A program made the translations under genes and the position numbers. A stretch of 53,072 nt of DNA from positions 1 through 53,072 of the forward strand of contig JAKOTR010000047.1 in assembly GCA_029776225.1 (NCBI GenBank), in the 5' to 3' direction. This document shows, piece by piece, positions 25,426-33,790 of the stretch. The stretch comes from Acidobacteriota bacterium. GTDB lineage: Bacteria; Acidobacteriota; Terriglobia; Bryobacterales; Bryobacteraceae. Position 1 is the stretch's first letter, and the number at the start of each line of letters is the position of its first letter. The notes under the pieces were generated by a model. The model saw only the letters and a list, made by a program, of their open reading frames with translations. It ran no database searches and was not told the origin of the DNA.

Positions 25426-25982
25426 TGTTGAACATCGTCGCGCCGGAACCGCCACTGCCGACCGACTTTCACGGCCGGAATCACGCTGCTCTCGGCCCAG
25501 AGCCGCAATGTGCGAGGCGAAACACCAAGCCAGCGCGATACGTCAATGGTTGTCAAAAGGCGACCGACTGGGTCTACGGCCTCATCCTCAGCAGCGGGAC
25601 CGAAATGCTGAAACGCCATCAGGCGCAGGAGGATCTCCAAATCGCCAAGAAACAACTGTCTGTCTGCGGTGCTCGCCGAGGCTGGAATAAGTAGGCGGTA
25701 GGATTCCAGGTTCAGCCAGGTCTTGACCGCCGTCGCTTTCCCGCAATCGAGGCCGGAGAAATAGAGGTCGAGGTCCGCTTTCTGCTCTTCCAGCGGATAG
25801 TTGAGCCAGACGCGGAAGGCCTCCTCATGCATTGTCTCTAAGAGACGGGCGATCTCGACCTTTTCCGCCTCATTCGAGGCACAAGGATGAGAATACGCGC
25901 CGCTGTTTGGATCGCGAAATCCGGCGATGTACGCGAGCCGCGTCATCGTCGAGGGGAGTTGCCGGATGGCGGCGTCCAGCAT
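25395..25982 (-). CDS. MerR/excisionase-like helix-turn-helix protein
   Basis: 195 aa from the ATG at 25982 (MLDAAIRQLPSTMTRLAYIA); longer in-frame starts reach 26039. The N-terminal 130 residues are helical, with 'HEEAFRVWLNYPLEEQKADL' and 'ADRQLFLGDLEILLRLM'. The C-terminal 55 residues are a winged HTH of the excisionase/MerR kind: 'LTTIDVSRWLGVSPRTLRLW', 'IPAVKVGRQWRFRRDDVQQW'. I associate this two-part protein with Acidobacteriota genomes. It ends the leftward operon opposite the replication genes, so a role in lysogeny control or excision is plausible (inference). Confidence 0.72.
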   Translation of the reverse strand: MLDAAIRQLPSTMTRLAYIAGFRDPNSGAYSHPCASNEAEKVEIARLLETMHEEAFRVWLNYPLEEQKADLDLYFSGLDCGKATAVKTWLNLESYRLLIPASASTADRQLFLGDLEILLRLMAFQHFGPAAEDEAVDPVGRLLTTIDVSRWLGVSPRTLRLWAESSVIPAVKVGRQWRFRRDDVQQWLQRKGKPY

Positions 25983-26242
25983 ACCCCGGCGGCTTCGATG
26001 TGCCGTTAAGGGCGGCATCACTGCCCCCTGCGTTCCCACGAAGCGCCGCTATGGCCGAGTCGCCAGTTCGGTCGCCCACTGCGGCTTGATCACGATTTTA
26101 GGGCGTCGGCAGCCGCGATTCAAGGGTTGAATATTCTGTAATCTGAAAAGCTCGGCCGCAGGTATTGCGCCGAAATTCGAGCCCGGGCAAACCGTAATTG
26201 CCGCGCTTTGCTCCAGCGAATCGCAGCAGTAGTCGGGCTCGG

Positions 26243-26611
26243 CTATCCCTGTTCCATCTCCGTGAGCGACGGCTTACGCGCGCTCGGAATCATGCGGCAG
26301 CACTCCGCGTAGTACAGCTCATCGAGCGCCGCCGCTTCGCCATCGAGCACAAACATCACCGCTCTCGGGTCTCCGGTATCCGCAGCGAGATGTAGCGCCT
26401 CGGCGAGCGTTGCACGGGTATCCCGCTTGCGGCGCCGCTTCGGATTGACCGTGCTCGCTCGTTCGCCCGCTGGGTGCCGCCGATACCGCACAAGCACCGG
26501 CCGTGCCCGCCGCGCACCCGGCCCGATCTCGCCTGCGACCCGCCACAGATCTTCGGGAGTGGCCGCGTTCTGAATGCGTGCCTGCAATTGGGCAAGACGT
26601 CCCATGGCCAA
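26243..26611 (-). CDS. small phage protein of unknown function
   Basis: 122 aa, starting at a TTG at 26611 with GGAG 5 nt upstream, or at the ATG at 26605 with wider spacing. It is helical and Arg-rich, with a low-complexity basic stretch 'NPKRRRKRDTRATL' (residues 56-69). There is no signal peptide and no known motif; the basic region suggests nucleic-acid contact. It starts 11 nt after the stop of 26622-26885, so the two are probably translated from one leftward message. About 260 bp upstream of the HTH gene (25983-26242) hold no further gene. Confidence 0.5.
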   Translation of the reverse strand: MAMGRLAQLQARIQNAATPEDLWRVAGEIGPGARRARPVLVRYRRHPAGERASTVNPKRRRKRDTRATLAEALHLAADTGDPRAVMFVLDGEAAALDELYYAECCRMIPSARKPSLTEMEQG

Positions 26612-26621
26612 GGCCTCTCCT

Positions 26622-26885
26622 TCAGCGGCCTCCCATCGAGTCCTTCCGAGTCCGGACCATGCGCCGCTCGTGGTCGAAGTAGAACTTCCGCGCGACCAGC
26701 CTCGCGCCGTTCTTCAGGCGTGTTTCAATCGCCTCGATCTTCCGTGCGGCCTCCAGGTTGGCCTTCCACTCGACATCCTGCCACGCGACGACTTCTTCCA
26801 GGTCCTTGTCGGTAACGAAGTCGAGCTTCAACTGGCGGGGTTTGATTGAAATAACCCGGAGTTTCGGATTCGATTCGTTCGCCAT
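26622..26885 (-). CDS. small phage protein of unknown function
   Basis: 87 aa. A basic N-terminus (NPKLRVISIKPRQLKLDFVT) leads into a helix (DLEEVVAWQDVEWKANLEAA RKI, residues about 28-50) and a C-terminal strand region (ARLVARKFYFDHERRMVRTR). The upstream region 26886-26985 is AT-rich (TTTATTCGCC ATAAAATAAC on the minus strand), consistent with its own promoter, though no clean -35 is visible. Family not recognised. Confidence 0.5.
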   Translation of the reverse strand: MANESNPKLRVISIKPRQLKLDFVTDKDLEEVVAWQDVEWKANLEAARKIEAIETRLKNGARLVARKFYFDHERRMVRTRKDSMGGR

Positions 26886-26985
26886 AGCAGGTTATTTTAT
26901 GGCGAATAAATAGCGAAAACAACCGTCTATTCATTGAGGGGGCGAGGCGCCGGACCACTACATCTTGCGCTTCCAGCCACAACAA

Positions 26986-27360
26986 TCAGCCGATTTTTTG
27001 TTTTCTTTTCGGCGCAACGGCCTTCTCGCCAAGCACTTCGGCGCCGGCCAGGCGCACGGCCTGAAGCGCAATTTCGGCCGAGGGAGTGGGCTTCTTCTGG
27101 CGCAGCAGGGCCAGCAGCCAGTGGACGTACTGCTCCTCGTCGTGGGTAAGCGCGCCAAACGGCGAAGCTGCTTGAACTTGCGCGGATTCGCGCAGGGTTT
27201 TGGGCGCCTCGCCGGTCTGGTTGACGGACTCGAGCCAGGCCGTAAACGCTTGTTCCGACGCCTCTTTCATCTTCAGGCCGCGCGTGGCGACGGCGATTTT
27301 GACCTGCCGGTGCAGCTCCTTGGGCAGTTCGATTCCAAACTTTATTTGGCTTTGATCCAT
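26986..27360 (-). CDS. ribbon-helix-helix (Arc/CopG-like) regulator
   Basis: 124 aa from the ATG at 27360; an upstream frame extension to 27408 is possible. Residues 5-42 (IKFGIELPKELHRQVKIAVA, then KEASEQAFTAWL) match the strand-helix-helix layout of Arc/CopG repressors and ParD-type antitoxins. A helical tail with 'HDEEQYVHWLLALLRQKKPT' follows, and the end is Lys-rich. It is read divergently from the Cro-like gene at 27454 across a promoter with operator-like repeats, so it may be one of the two regulators of the early switch. No partner toxin is next to it. Confidence 0.65.
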   Translation of the reverse strand: MDQSQIKFGIELPKELHRQVKIAVATRGLKMKEASEQAFTAWLESVNQTGEAPKTLRESAQVQAASPFGALTHDEEQYVHWLLALLRQKKPTPSAEIALQAVRLAGAEVLGEKAVAPKRKQKIG

Positions 27361-27401
27361 AGAGTTATCGCTGGTCGTGGTGCACTCATGCGATGCGGCG
27401 A

Positions 27402-27432
27402 TTGACAATAATCGCGAAATCGCGAATACTAT
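27402..27432 (+). promoter_or_regulatory. early rightward promoter with double TCGCGA operator
   Basis: TTGACA (27402-27407) is a perfect -35. The -10 is AATACT (27425-27430, 17-bp spacer) or TACTAT (27427-27432, 19-bp spacer). The spacer holds two copies of the palindrome TCGCGA (27412-27417 and 27420-27425) separated by AA, so a bound repressor would block polymerase. It lies between the divergent RHH gene (27360) and the Cro-like HTH gene (27454), the classical arrangement of a phage genetic switch. Confidence 0.6.
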
Positions 27433-27453
27433 CCTTTCAACTTCACATCAACT

Positions 27454-27693
27454 ATGAAACACCCCATCCTGAAACGCAAGCCGAACCGCAAGGACGACCC
27501 GCTCTACGGCCTCAACCGCCGGGTCGCCCGCAAGCTCGGCAAGAGCGAGTCGCTCGTCAGCCTGGTGCGCCGCGGGCTCATCGCCTCGCGGCACGTGGCC
27601 GACGCGATCGAGGCCGAAGGCCGGCTGATGCTCCAGGAGTGGGCCGCCGCGCAGAAGGCCAAGTGCGCCGGCAAGGAGGCCCAGCATGCCTGA
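27454..27693 (+). CDS. Cro-like HTH protein
   Basis: 79 aa. Residues 19-50 (GLNRRVARKLGKSESLVSLV, then RRGLIASRHVADAI) fit a phage Cro/CI-type helix-turn-helix, with 'VARKLGKSESLVSLV' as the two helices. Both ends are basic. It has no clear Shine-Dalgarno, lies 22 nt behind the -10 and may be translated from a near-leaderless message. It overlaps the helicase start by 8 nt. It likely binds the TCGCGA pair in its own promoter (inference). First gene of the early operon. Confidence 0.65.
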   Translation: MKHPILKRKPNRKDDPLYGLNRRVARKLGKSESLVSLVRRGLIASRHVADAIEAEGRLMLQEWAAAQKAKCAGKEAQHA

Positions 27694-29350
27694 GCCGGCC
27701 CCCTGCCAGGCCGACGTCGTCGCCGGGCGGATCGTCGTCAACGCGCCGCTCTCCGCGCTGCTGGTCTGCGGCCGCATTCCCGGCGGGAACTGGGATCGGA
27801 CCAAGCGGGCCTGGAGCTACCCCGCGACCACGAGCCACGCGAAGCTCATCAAGGACCGCATACCGCGCCTCGAGGCCACCGGCGCCTTCGCTGCTCTCCT
27901 TCGCAACGGCCATGCGCCGCAACCCGCCGCGCCGGCGCCGCAGCCCAAGCCGGCCGAGCCCGAGGTTGCCGTTCCGGAAGGCCTGATCACCCGGCCCTGG
28001 CGTCACCAGATGGCCGCCTACAAGTTCTGTCTCGACCGGATCGCGAAAGGCTTCCGCGGCTTCCTGCTCGCCATGGGGATGGGCACCGGCAAGAGCCTGG
28101 TGGCCTGCATGCTCATCCTCGGATTGGCGGCGCGGCGCGTGTTGATCGCCTGCCCGCTCCGCGTGGTGCCGGTGTGGATCTCCCAGTTCGAACGGCATGT
28201 GGGCACCCCTGTGGTCGTCGCCGGGCTGGACGAGGATGCCGGCAGCGTCGCCCAGAAACAGCAGCTCGCTGCGGAAAAGCTCCGGCTCGCCGAAGCGCGC
28301 GGGGTTCCGTTCATCGCGGTCATCAACTACGACTCGGCCTGGCGCGAGCCGTTCGCCGGCTGGGCCGAGAAACAGAACTGGGACCTCGTCATCGCCGACG
28401 AGGCGCACCGGATCAAGGCCCCGGGCGGCAAGGCCAGCCTCTTCTTCAAGCGCATGCGCATGAAGGCGCGATACCGGGCCGGGCTCACCGGCACGCCGAT
28501 GCCGCACAGCCACACCGACATCTACGCCCCGTTCCGGTTCCTCGACATCGGCATCTTCGGCCCCAGCTTCAACGCGTTTCGCCAGGAGTATTGCGTGATG
28601 GGCGGTTACCAGAAGAAGCAGGTGGTCGCGCCGCGCAACCTGGACAAGCTCGAAGAGAAGATGCGCCTGATCACGTTCCGGGTGGACAAGGGCGTGCTCG
28701 ACCTGCCGCCCGAGACGCACGTGATCTACCACTGTGACCTGGGCTCCGAGGCGCTGCGGGTTTACCGGGGCGTCGAGGACAAATTCGTTGCCGAGGTGAA
28801 GGACGGCATGGTGACCGCAGCCAACGCCATGGTGAAGCTAATGCGCCTCCAGCAGATCACCGGCGGCTGGATGAAGACCGACGACGAGCGGTATCACCGC
28901 ATCGACACCTCGAAGCAGAAGCTGCTGGCCGACACGCTGGAGGACATCGGCAGCGACGAACCGGTCGTCGTGTTCTGCCGGTTCCACGCGGACCTCGATG
29001 CGGTTCACGAGGCCTGCCAGGCCCTCGGCTACGCGAGCCTGGAGCTCTCGGGCCGCCGCGACGAGCTGAAACGGTGGCAGAGCGGCGAGGCGCAGGTCCT
29101 CGCCGTACAAATCAGCGCGGGCGGAGTCGGCGTCGATCTGACCAGGGCGCGCTACAGTCTGTTCTTCTCCCTCTCGTTCTCACTGGGTGAGTATGATCAA
29201 GCGCTCGCCCGCGTGCATAGGCCGGGGCAGACGAAGCCTGTTACCCACATCCACCTTATCGCGCGCCACACGGTCGACGAGAGAATTCAACGCGCCCTTG
29301 AGAGGCGGGCTGAAGTCATCAATGCGATCCTTGCGGAGATCCGGTCATGA
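27686..29350 (+). CDS. SNF2-family DEAD/DEAH helicase
   Basis: 554 aa. The N-terminal 75 residues (GRIVVNAPLSALLVCGRIPG, W...W.YP) recall the HARP-type substrate domain of SMARCAL-like helicases. The ATPase core shows motif I GMGTGKS (K136), DEAH in 'DLVIADEAH', motif III 'GLTGTP', 'VFCRF' in the second RecA lobe and motif VI 'QALARVHRPGQ'. It is shorter than host SNF2 enzymes and typical of phage-encoded versions. It should move along or remodel DNA in replication or recombination. It overlaps the HNH gene by 4 nt (ATGA). Confidence 0.88.
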   Translation: MPEPAPCQADVVAGRIVVNAPLSALLVCGRIPGGNWDRTKRAWSYPATTSHAKLIKDRIPRLEATGAFAALLRNGHAPQPAAPAPQPKPAEPEVAVPEGLITRPWRHQMAAYKFCLDRIAKGFRGFLLAMGMGTGKSLVACMLILGLAARRVLIACPLRVVPVWISQFERHVGTPVVVAGLDEDAGSVAQKQQLAAEKLRLAEARGVPFIAVINYDSAWREPFAGWAEKQNWDLVIADEAHRIKAPGGKASLFFKRMRMKARYRAGLTGTPMPHSHTDIYAPFRFLDIGIFGPSFNAFRQEYCVMGGYQKKQVVAPRNLDKLEEKMRLITFRVDKGVLDLPPETHVIYHCDLGSEALRVYRGVEDKFVAEVKDGMVTAANAMVKLMRLQQITGGWMKTDDERYHRIDTSKQKLLADTLEDIGSDEPVVVFCRFHADLDAVHEACQALGYASLELSGRRDELKRWQSGEAQVLAVQISAGGVGVDLTRARYSLFFSLSFSLGEYDQALARVHRPGQTKPVTHIHLIARHTVDERIQRALERRAEVINAILAEIRS

Positions 29351-29916
29351 CCGACGTGTCAGAAGTCCTCGCGCACGTCACCTTTGATCCCAACGGGTGC
29401 TGGACCTGGGATCGGGCACGCACGAAAGCGGGCTACGGGGAGGCGAATCTTAACGGCCGGATCGTGCTGGTTCACCGGGTTCTCTACACGCGCGTTCACG
29501 GCGACATCCCGGACCATCTGGAACTGGACCATCTGTGCCGCAACCGCGCGTGCTGCAACCCATTTCACCTGGAGTTGGTAACGCACCGGGAGAATGTACT
29601 CCGTGGCGAATCGCCCCCTGCGCGCTTGGCGCGAGCCACGCATTGCATAGCGGGGCACGAGTTCACGCCGGAGAACACGATCTACATTCAGGGCGGTCGT
29701 CGACGCCGCGAATGCAAGATGCAACGGGATCGTGAGTCTTATCGCCGGCGCTTCGGGCTTCGTGGGAACGCGCAATCGAGAAAGATCCATTGCCCCCGAG
29801 GGCACCCTTACGACGGGCAGAACACATATCAGCACAACGGCCGCCGTCACTGCCGGACGTGCATGCGGGAGCGTGCACTGAGGCGGCGGAACGGCGCCGC
29901 CGCAATCGAGAGCTGA
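29347..29916 (+). CDS. HNH endonuclease with zinc ribbons
   Basis: 189 aa, starting inside the helicase stop (ATGA). The HNH core 'ELDHLCRNRACCNPFHLELV' has D61-H62, N71 and H74 as the metal and catalytic residues, followed by 'THRENVLRG', the usual DNA-contact helix. Two Cys/His knuckles follow ('CIAGHEFTPENT', 'CPRGHPYDGQNT', 'CRTCMRERA'), as in homing-type or packaging HNH nucleases. It could be a mobile free-standing nuclease inside the operon or a recombination enzyme; start overlap with the helicase favours an integrated role. Confidence 0.85.
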   Translation: MTDVSEVLAHVTFDPNGCWTWDRARTKAGYGEANLNGRIVLVHRVLYTRVHGDIPDHLELDHLCRNRACCNPFHLELVTHRENVLRGESPPARLARATHCIAGHEFTPENTIYIQGGRRRRECKMQRDRESYRRRFGLRGNAQSRKIHCPRGHPYDGQNTYQHNGRRHCRTCMRERALRRRNGAAAIES

Positions 29917-29933
29917 AGAGGAGAACGACAGCA

Positions 29934-30377
29934 ATGAACATGGAGCAACTGAAGGAGTTCGTGTGCCTGGAGAACCGGAAACGCGATCTCGACGCGGAGC
30001 TGAAGGGAGTCAAGGCCAAGCTCGACGAACTGGAGGAGGCGCTGGTGCCCCAGTTCATCGAGGCCGGCCTGACGAAGGCCACCGTCGACGGCCGCACGGT
30101 GTCGCTGGCTCAGGAGATCTACGCGAGCCCGCTCGACGGCCGCGAGCGCGTGGTCGAAGCGCTCAAGGCCTCCGAACTCGCGCAGTATGTCAGCGAAAAC
30201 TACAACACCAACTCGCTCTCGGCGTTCGTGCGCGAAGTGGCGCGGGATGTGGCTGCCCAGGCGGAAAGGGAAGAGCGGATCTTCACCGAGGAGGACGTGC
30301 GGGCCGCGCTGCCGGCGCCCCTCGGCCTGGCCTTGAAGATCTCGTTCGTCCACACCCTGCGCAGCAGGAAGGCTTAG
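29934..30377 (+). CDS. Gp157-like coiled-coil phage protein
   Basis: 147 aa from the ATG at 29934, with AGAGGAGA 9 nt upstream. The N-terminal coiled-coil (MEQLKEFVCLENRKRDLDAE, then LKGVKAKLDELEEALVPQFI) followed by 'ATVDGRTVSLAQEIYA' is the pattern of siphovirus Gp157-type proteins, short helical proteins encoded near recombination genes. Role not known in detail. A second in-frame ATG is two codons in. Confidence 0.6.
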   Translation: MNMEQLKEFVCLENRKRDLDAELKGVKAKLDELEEALVPQFIEAGLTKATVDGRTVSLAQEIYASPLDGRERVVEALKASELAQYVSENYNTNSLSAFVREVARDVAAQAEREERIFTEEDVRAALPAPLGLALKISFVHTLRSRKA

Positions 30378-30399
30378 TTCAACCAAGGAGAAAACCATC

Positions 30400-31119
30400 A
30401 TGCAGGAACTTGTGAAGATCAACGCGCCGCGCGCCCTGACGCTCGGTCCGGAAGCGGCGCAAGCGGTGCAGGAGGCGTTCGCCGTCAACATCGCCGGAGG
30501 CAGCGTGTCGGAGTTCGACCTGCCGCGCATCAAGGTCAACCCCGGCACGGCGCTGTGGCTGATCCCCACGCTTGAGGGCGAGGAGACGGCGCAGCGGATC
30601 GAAGGCGTGATCGTGTTCGCCCGCGACACCCGCGCCTATTACCAGAGCAAGGACGCGGGCAACGTGCCGCCGGACTGCTCCTCTTCGGACAACGTCACCG
30701 GCGTGGGCAAGCCGGGCGGCCAGTGCGCCCAGTGCCCGCTCGCGCGGTGGGACAGCGCCGGCGACGGCAGCGGCGCGCAGGCCTGCAAGCAGGTCAAGCA
30801 GCTTTTCATGCTGCGCGGCGAGGCGATGTTCCCCGAGGTGGTGTCGCTTCCTCCCACCAGCGTGCGCAACGCCCGGCAGTTCTTCCTCAAGCTCACCACC
30901 CAGGGCATCCCGTATTACCAGGCGTTCGTCGCCATCGAACTGGAGAAGGCGCAGAACGGCCAAGGCAAGACCTACGGCAAGGCCGTGCTGAAGTTCCTGC
31001 GGCGGCTGACGCCGGAAGAGACGCAGCGCGCCGTCGAGTTCCACCAGATGTGCCAGCAGTTCGCCGGCCGCATCCCGACCACGACGTCCGCCGCAGAAGC
31101 GAATGCCGACGCCGCGTAG
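30400..31119 (+). CDS. phage protein with four-Cys putative zinc site (replication operon)
   Basis: 239 aa, with AAGGAGA upstream. A central cysteine set C93, C109, C112 and C129 (DCSSSD, GQCAQCPLARW, ACKQVKQ) looks like a zinc or Fe-S site in a small beta-fold ('LPRIKVNPGTALWLIP', 'EGVIVFARDTRAYYQ'). The C-terminal part is 'GIPYYQAFVAIELEKAQNGQ' with a low-complexity tail. The shape is compatible with a phage single-strand DNA-binding or annealing protein, which is inferred from the neighbours only. I do not recognise the family with certainty. Confidence 0.55.
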   Translation: MQELVKINAPRALTLGPEAAQAVQEAFAVNIAGGSVSEFDLPRIKVNPGTALWLIPTLEGEETAQRIEGVIVFARDTRAYYQSKDAGNVPPDCSSSDNVTGVGKPGGQCAQCPLARWDSAGDGSGAQACKQVKQLFMLRGEAMFPEVVSLPPTSVRNARQFFLKLTTQGIPYYQAFVAIELEKAQNGQGKTYGKAVLKFLRRLTPEETQRAVEFHQMCQQFAGRIPTTTSAAEANADAA

Positions 31120-31129
31120 AGGAGCCGCA

Positions 31130-31468
31130 ATGTTCCAGGAGACCATCCTTCAGATCAACAACGGCGCCACCCTCGAGGAACTCTCCGAGGAGCTGGCCAA
31201 GGTCGTCGCCGCCGTGCGCGCGGCCGGCAAGAGCGGCGCGCTCACTCTGACGCTCAAGGTGCTGCCCCCTTCGAAAGGCTCGACCGACGTGCTGATGGTC
31301 GAGAGCCAAGTGAAAACCAAGCTGCCGGAGCGCGACCGCGGCATGACCGTGTTCTACGCCACCGACGACAACCGGCTGGTCCGGAACGACCCGAAGCAGC
31401 AGATGCTGCCGCTCCGCGTGGTCGATATCGAAACGCCCCGCAAAGGCGAACTCAAGGAGGTCATCTGA
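31130..31468 (+). CDS. small conserved phage protein upstream of YfdQ
   Basis: 112 aa from the ATG at 31130, with AGAGGA 6 nt upstream. A helix (TLEEL SEELAKVVAAVRAA) is followed by beta strands ('ALTLTLKVLP', 'STDVLMVESQVKTKLPE') and 'RDRGMTVFYATDDNRLVRND'. Proteins of this look often sit before DUF2303 genes in phage recombination clusters. It ends one base into the start of the next gene (TGATG), showing coupling. Function unknown. Confidence 0.55.
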   Translation: MFQETILQINNGATLEELSEELAKVVAAVRAAGKSGALTLTLKVLPPSKGSTDVLMVESQVKTKLPERDRGMTVFYATDDNRLVRNDPKQQMLPLRVVDIETPRKGELKEVI

Positions 31469-32301
31469 TGCCGCAGTACGAACCCGAAAGGATCGGCGAC
31501 GTCCAGGCCGCGATCGCGGCCGGGGCCGCCCTCGGCGAACCGCGCCCGGTCCCCGCCGGCGGGACCCAGGGCGTCTATGCGGTCCTTCCGAAGGATTACG
31601 AGCTGGCGTCGCTCGAAGAGTATTTGCCGCGCCCGCTCCGCATCCGGCAGAAGGTCGCGCTGCACGACACCGGCAGCTTCATCGCCTATGTAAACGAGTT
31701 CGGCCGGCACGGCGTGAGCCATCTCTTCTTCAACGCCGAGAAGGAGGAGTTCGTGGCGGTGCTCGACTACCACGAAGCCACCGGCATCGCCACGCCGAAC
31801 TGGTGCGAGCACGTGGCCACCTACACCACGCGCCGCTCGGCCGAGTTCCAGACGTGGCTCGGCAAGAACCGGCAGCAGCTTGGCCAGGTGGACTTCGCCC
31901 GCTTCCTCGAAGAGAACCTGCCCGACGTCATCGAGCCCGCCGGCGCCGAGCTGCTCGAGGTCGCACTGACGCTCGAGGCAAAGAAGGAAGTGGCGTTCTC
32001 CTCCGGCGTGCGGCTCAGCAACGGCCAGATCCAGTTCACCTACGACGAGGAGATCCGCGGCACGGCCAAAAAGGGAACGCTCGAAATCCCGGACGGCTTC
32101 GTGCTCGGCATCTCCATTCACGAGAACGGGCCGGCCTACCGCATTCCGGTGCGGCTGCGCTGGCGGCTGCACGACGGCAAGGCCGTGTTCTGGTACGAAA
32201 TCCAGCGGCCGCACCGCTTCATCGCCGACGCCCTGAAGGAGATCCGCGACAAGGTCCAGGCCGAGACTGCGCTCGCGGTTCTGTCCGGCGCGGCCAGTTA
32301 G
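31468..32301 (+). CDS. YfdQ/DUF2303-family phage protein
   Basis: 277 aa. The layout (N-terminal helix, 'VLPKDYELASLEEYLPRPLR', 'SFIAYVNEFG', 'FVAVLDYHE', 'FQTWLGKNRQQLGQVDFARF' and the strand-rich end 'FSSGVRLSNGQIQFTYDEEI') matches the DUF2303/YfdQ family found beside recombination and ssDNA-binding genes in prophages. Its biochemical role is not established. It is preceded by a one-base overlap and followed by a 64-nt gap with GGGAGGA before 32366. Confidence 0.78.
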   Translation: MPQYEPERIGDVQAAIAAGAALGEPRPVPAGGTQGVYAVLPKDYELASLEEYLPRPLRIRQKVALHDTGSFIAYVNEFGRHGVSHLFFNAEKEEFVAVLDYHEATGIATPNWCEHVATYTTRRSAEFQTWLGKNRQQLGQVDFARFLEENLPDVIEPAGAELLEVALTLEAKKEVAFSSGVRLSNGQIQFTYDEEIRGTAKKGTLEIPDGFVLGISIHENGPAYRIPVRLRWRLHDGKAVFWYEIQRPHRFIADALKEIRDKVQAETALAVLSGAAS

Positions 32302-32365
32302 CGAGCACCAGCCAAACAGTTCGAGAGCACCACGGAACGCGAGCGAGCCAAGCAGGGAGGAAGCA

Positions 32366-33790
32366 ATGGAGACCAACACCACCATCGATACGGCCGCAGC
32401 GGCGCTCACCACCGGCGAAGCTCGGTTCCTGGTCAACGCGTATTACGAAGCGCGGGACCGGCGGAAAGCCGCCGCGAGCCAGACGGCGCCGATTGCCGAT
32501 TGGCTCGGTGAACGCCACCGCGCCGAGGAAGAGCAAATCCGGAGAACACTCGAAAGCTGGACGGAAACGATGCCCGCGGCCAGGTGGGCCAAGGGAATCG
32601 TGGGCCCGGTCATCGCCGCGGGGTTAGCCGCCCACATCGACATCAGCCGCTGCCCTACCGTGGGGCGCATCTGGCGCTTCGCCGGCCTAGACCCGACCCA
32701 GGTATGGGCCAAAGGCAAGAAGTGCCCGTGGAACGCGGCGCTCAAGGCCTTGTGCTGGAAGATTGGCGAAGCTTTCGCCAAGCAGCCCCCGGACCAGGCG
32801 CACTTCTACGCCGGCCTGTACCGGCAGCGCAAGGTGCAGGAAGAGGCCGCAAACGAAGCCGGCAAGTTCGCCCGGCAGGCGGCGGCAAAGCTTCAGCTCG
32901 CCGGCGACAAGCCGGACTACGGCATGCCGGTGCATCCGGTCTGCGACCTGTTTCCATTGATGGACAAGGCTTCGCTCGCCGGCCTCGCAGCGGACATCCG
33001 GGCGAATGGCTTGCTGCATCCGATCGCCGTTCACGAAGGACAGCTCGTCGATGGACGCAACCGGCTGCTGGCCTGCCGCGAGGCCGGAATCGAGCCGCGA
33101 TTCGCCGAGTGGAGCCGAATCTACCAGGGACCGATGCCGCTCGCGCGCTGGATCTGGAGCGTCAACGGCGAACGCCGCCACCTCTCGACCGACCAGATCA
33201 CGGCGGCTCAGGTGGCGATCAAGGCATGGGAGGAGCAGGAGGCAGCCCGCCAACGGCAAATCGACGCGGGCAAGCAGTTCCACAAGGGTCGCGGAAAGGT
33301 TGTGACCGGGCGGTCACAACCTTTGCCTGAAGCCGCCGGGAGGGTCCGCGAGAAGCTCGCGCAGGAGATCGGCGTAAGCCAGCGGAAGGTCGGGCAGGCG
33401 CTCGCTATCCAGAAAGCAGATCCCGAACTGCTGAAGCAGGTGGCCCAGGGAAAGCTCGCGTTGCGCGAAGCGGCGAGCCAGGTGAAAGGCACACCGGGTT
33501 CTCTGGCGCAGGCGCCGCCGGGCGAATTGCCTCCGGCGTCTGCCTCCGCTCCGGAGAACACTTCCAAGCGCCGGCAAATGATCGAGAACGCCGCCAAGCG
33601 CAGGATGATCGACGGGCTTTCACACATTCAAGGCGCCTGCCGCGGCCTTTCGCGATTGGATCTCTCCGCGGTCTTGAATGCCTGCACCGAGGAGGAAACA
33701 CGAACCTGGGCGGTCATCGCCCGCAATGCGGCAAGGGAACTTCGCGCCGTCGCCTCGAAGCTCCTCGCCGCCCTTGGAGAAAAGGAATGA
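32366..33790 (+). CDS. fusion of an IS110-type HhH domain with a ParB/KorB-like protein
   Basis: 474 aa from the ATG at 32366, after GGGAGGA. Residues about 73-160 (AKGIVGPVIAAGLAAHIDIS, PTVGRIWRFAGLDPTQVW, NAALKALCWKIGEAF) are the helix-hairpin-helix region seen at the C-terminus of IS110/IS116 transposases, without their catalytic part. Residues about 185-285 form a ParB N-terminal fold ('HPVCDLFPLMD', 'IRANGLLHPIAVHEGQLVDG', 'RNRLLACREAG'), and an HTH region with 'GVSQRKVGQALAIQKADPEL' follows. It probably binds DNA and perhaps nucleotide (ParB-fold CTPase or nuclease). It overlaps the next gene by 4 nt. Fusion of these two domains in one chain is unusual. Confidence 0.75.
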   Translation: METNTTIDTAAAALTTGEARFLVNAYYEARDRRKAAASQTAPIADWLGERHRAEEEQIRRTLESWTETMPAARWAKGIVGPVIAAGLAAHIDISRCPTVGRIWRFAGLDPTQVWAKGKKCPWNAALKALCWKIGEAFAKQPPDQAHFYAGLYRQRKVQEEAANEAGKFARQAAAKLQLAGDKPDYGMPVHPVCDLFPLMDKASLAGLAADIRANGLLHPIAVHEGQLVDGRNRLLACREAGIEPRFAEWSRIYQGPMPLARWIWSVNGERRHLSTDQITAAQVAIKAWEEQEAARQRQIDAGKQFHKGRGKVVTGRSQPLPEAAGRVREKLAQEIGVSQRKVGQALAIQKADPELLKQVAQGKLALREAASQVKGTPGSLAQAPPGELPPASASAPENTSKRRQMIENAAKRRMIDGLSHIQGACRGLSRLDLSAVLNACTEEETRTWAVIARNAARELRAVASKLLAALGEKE

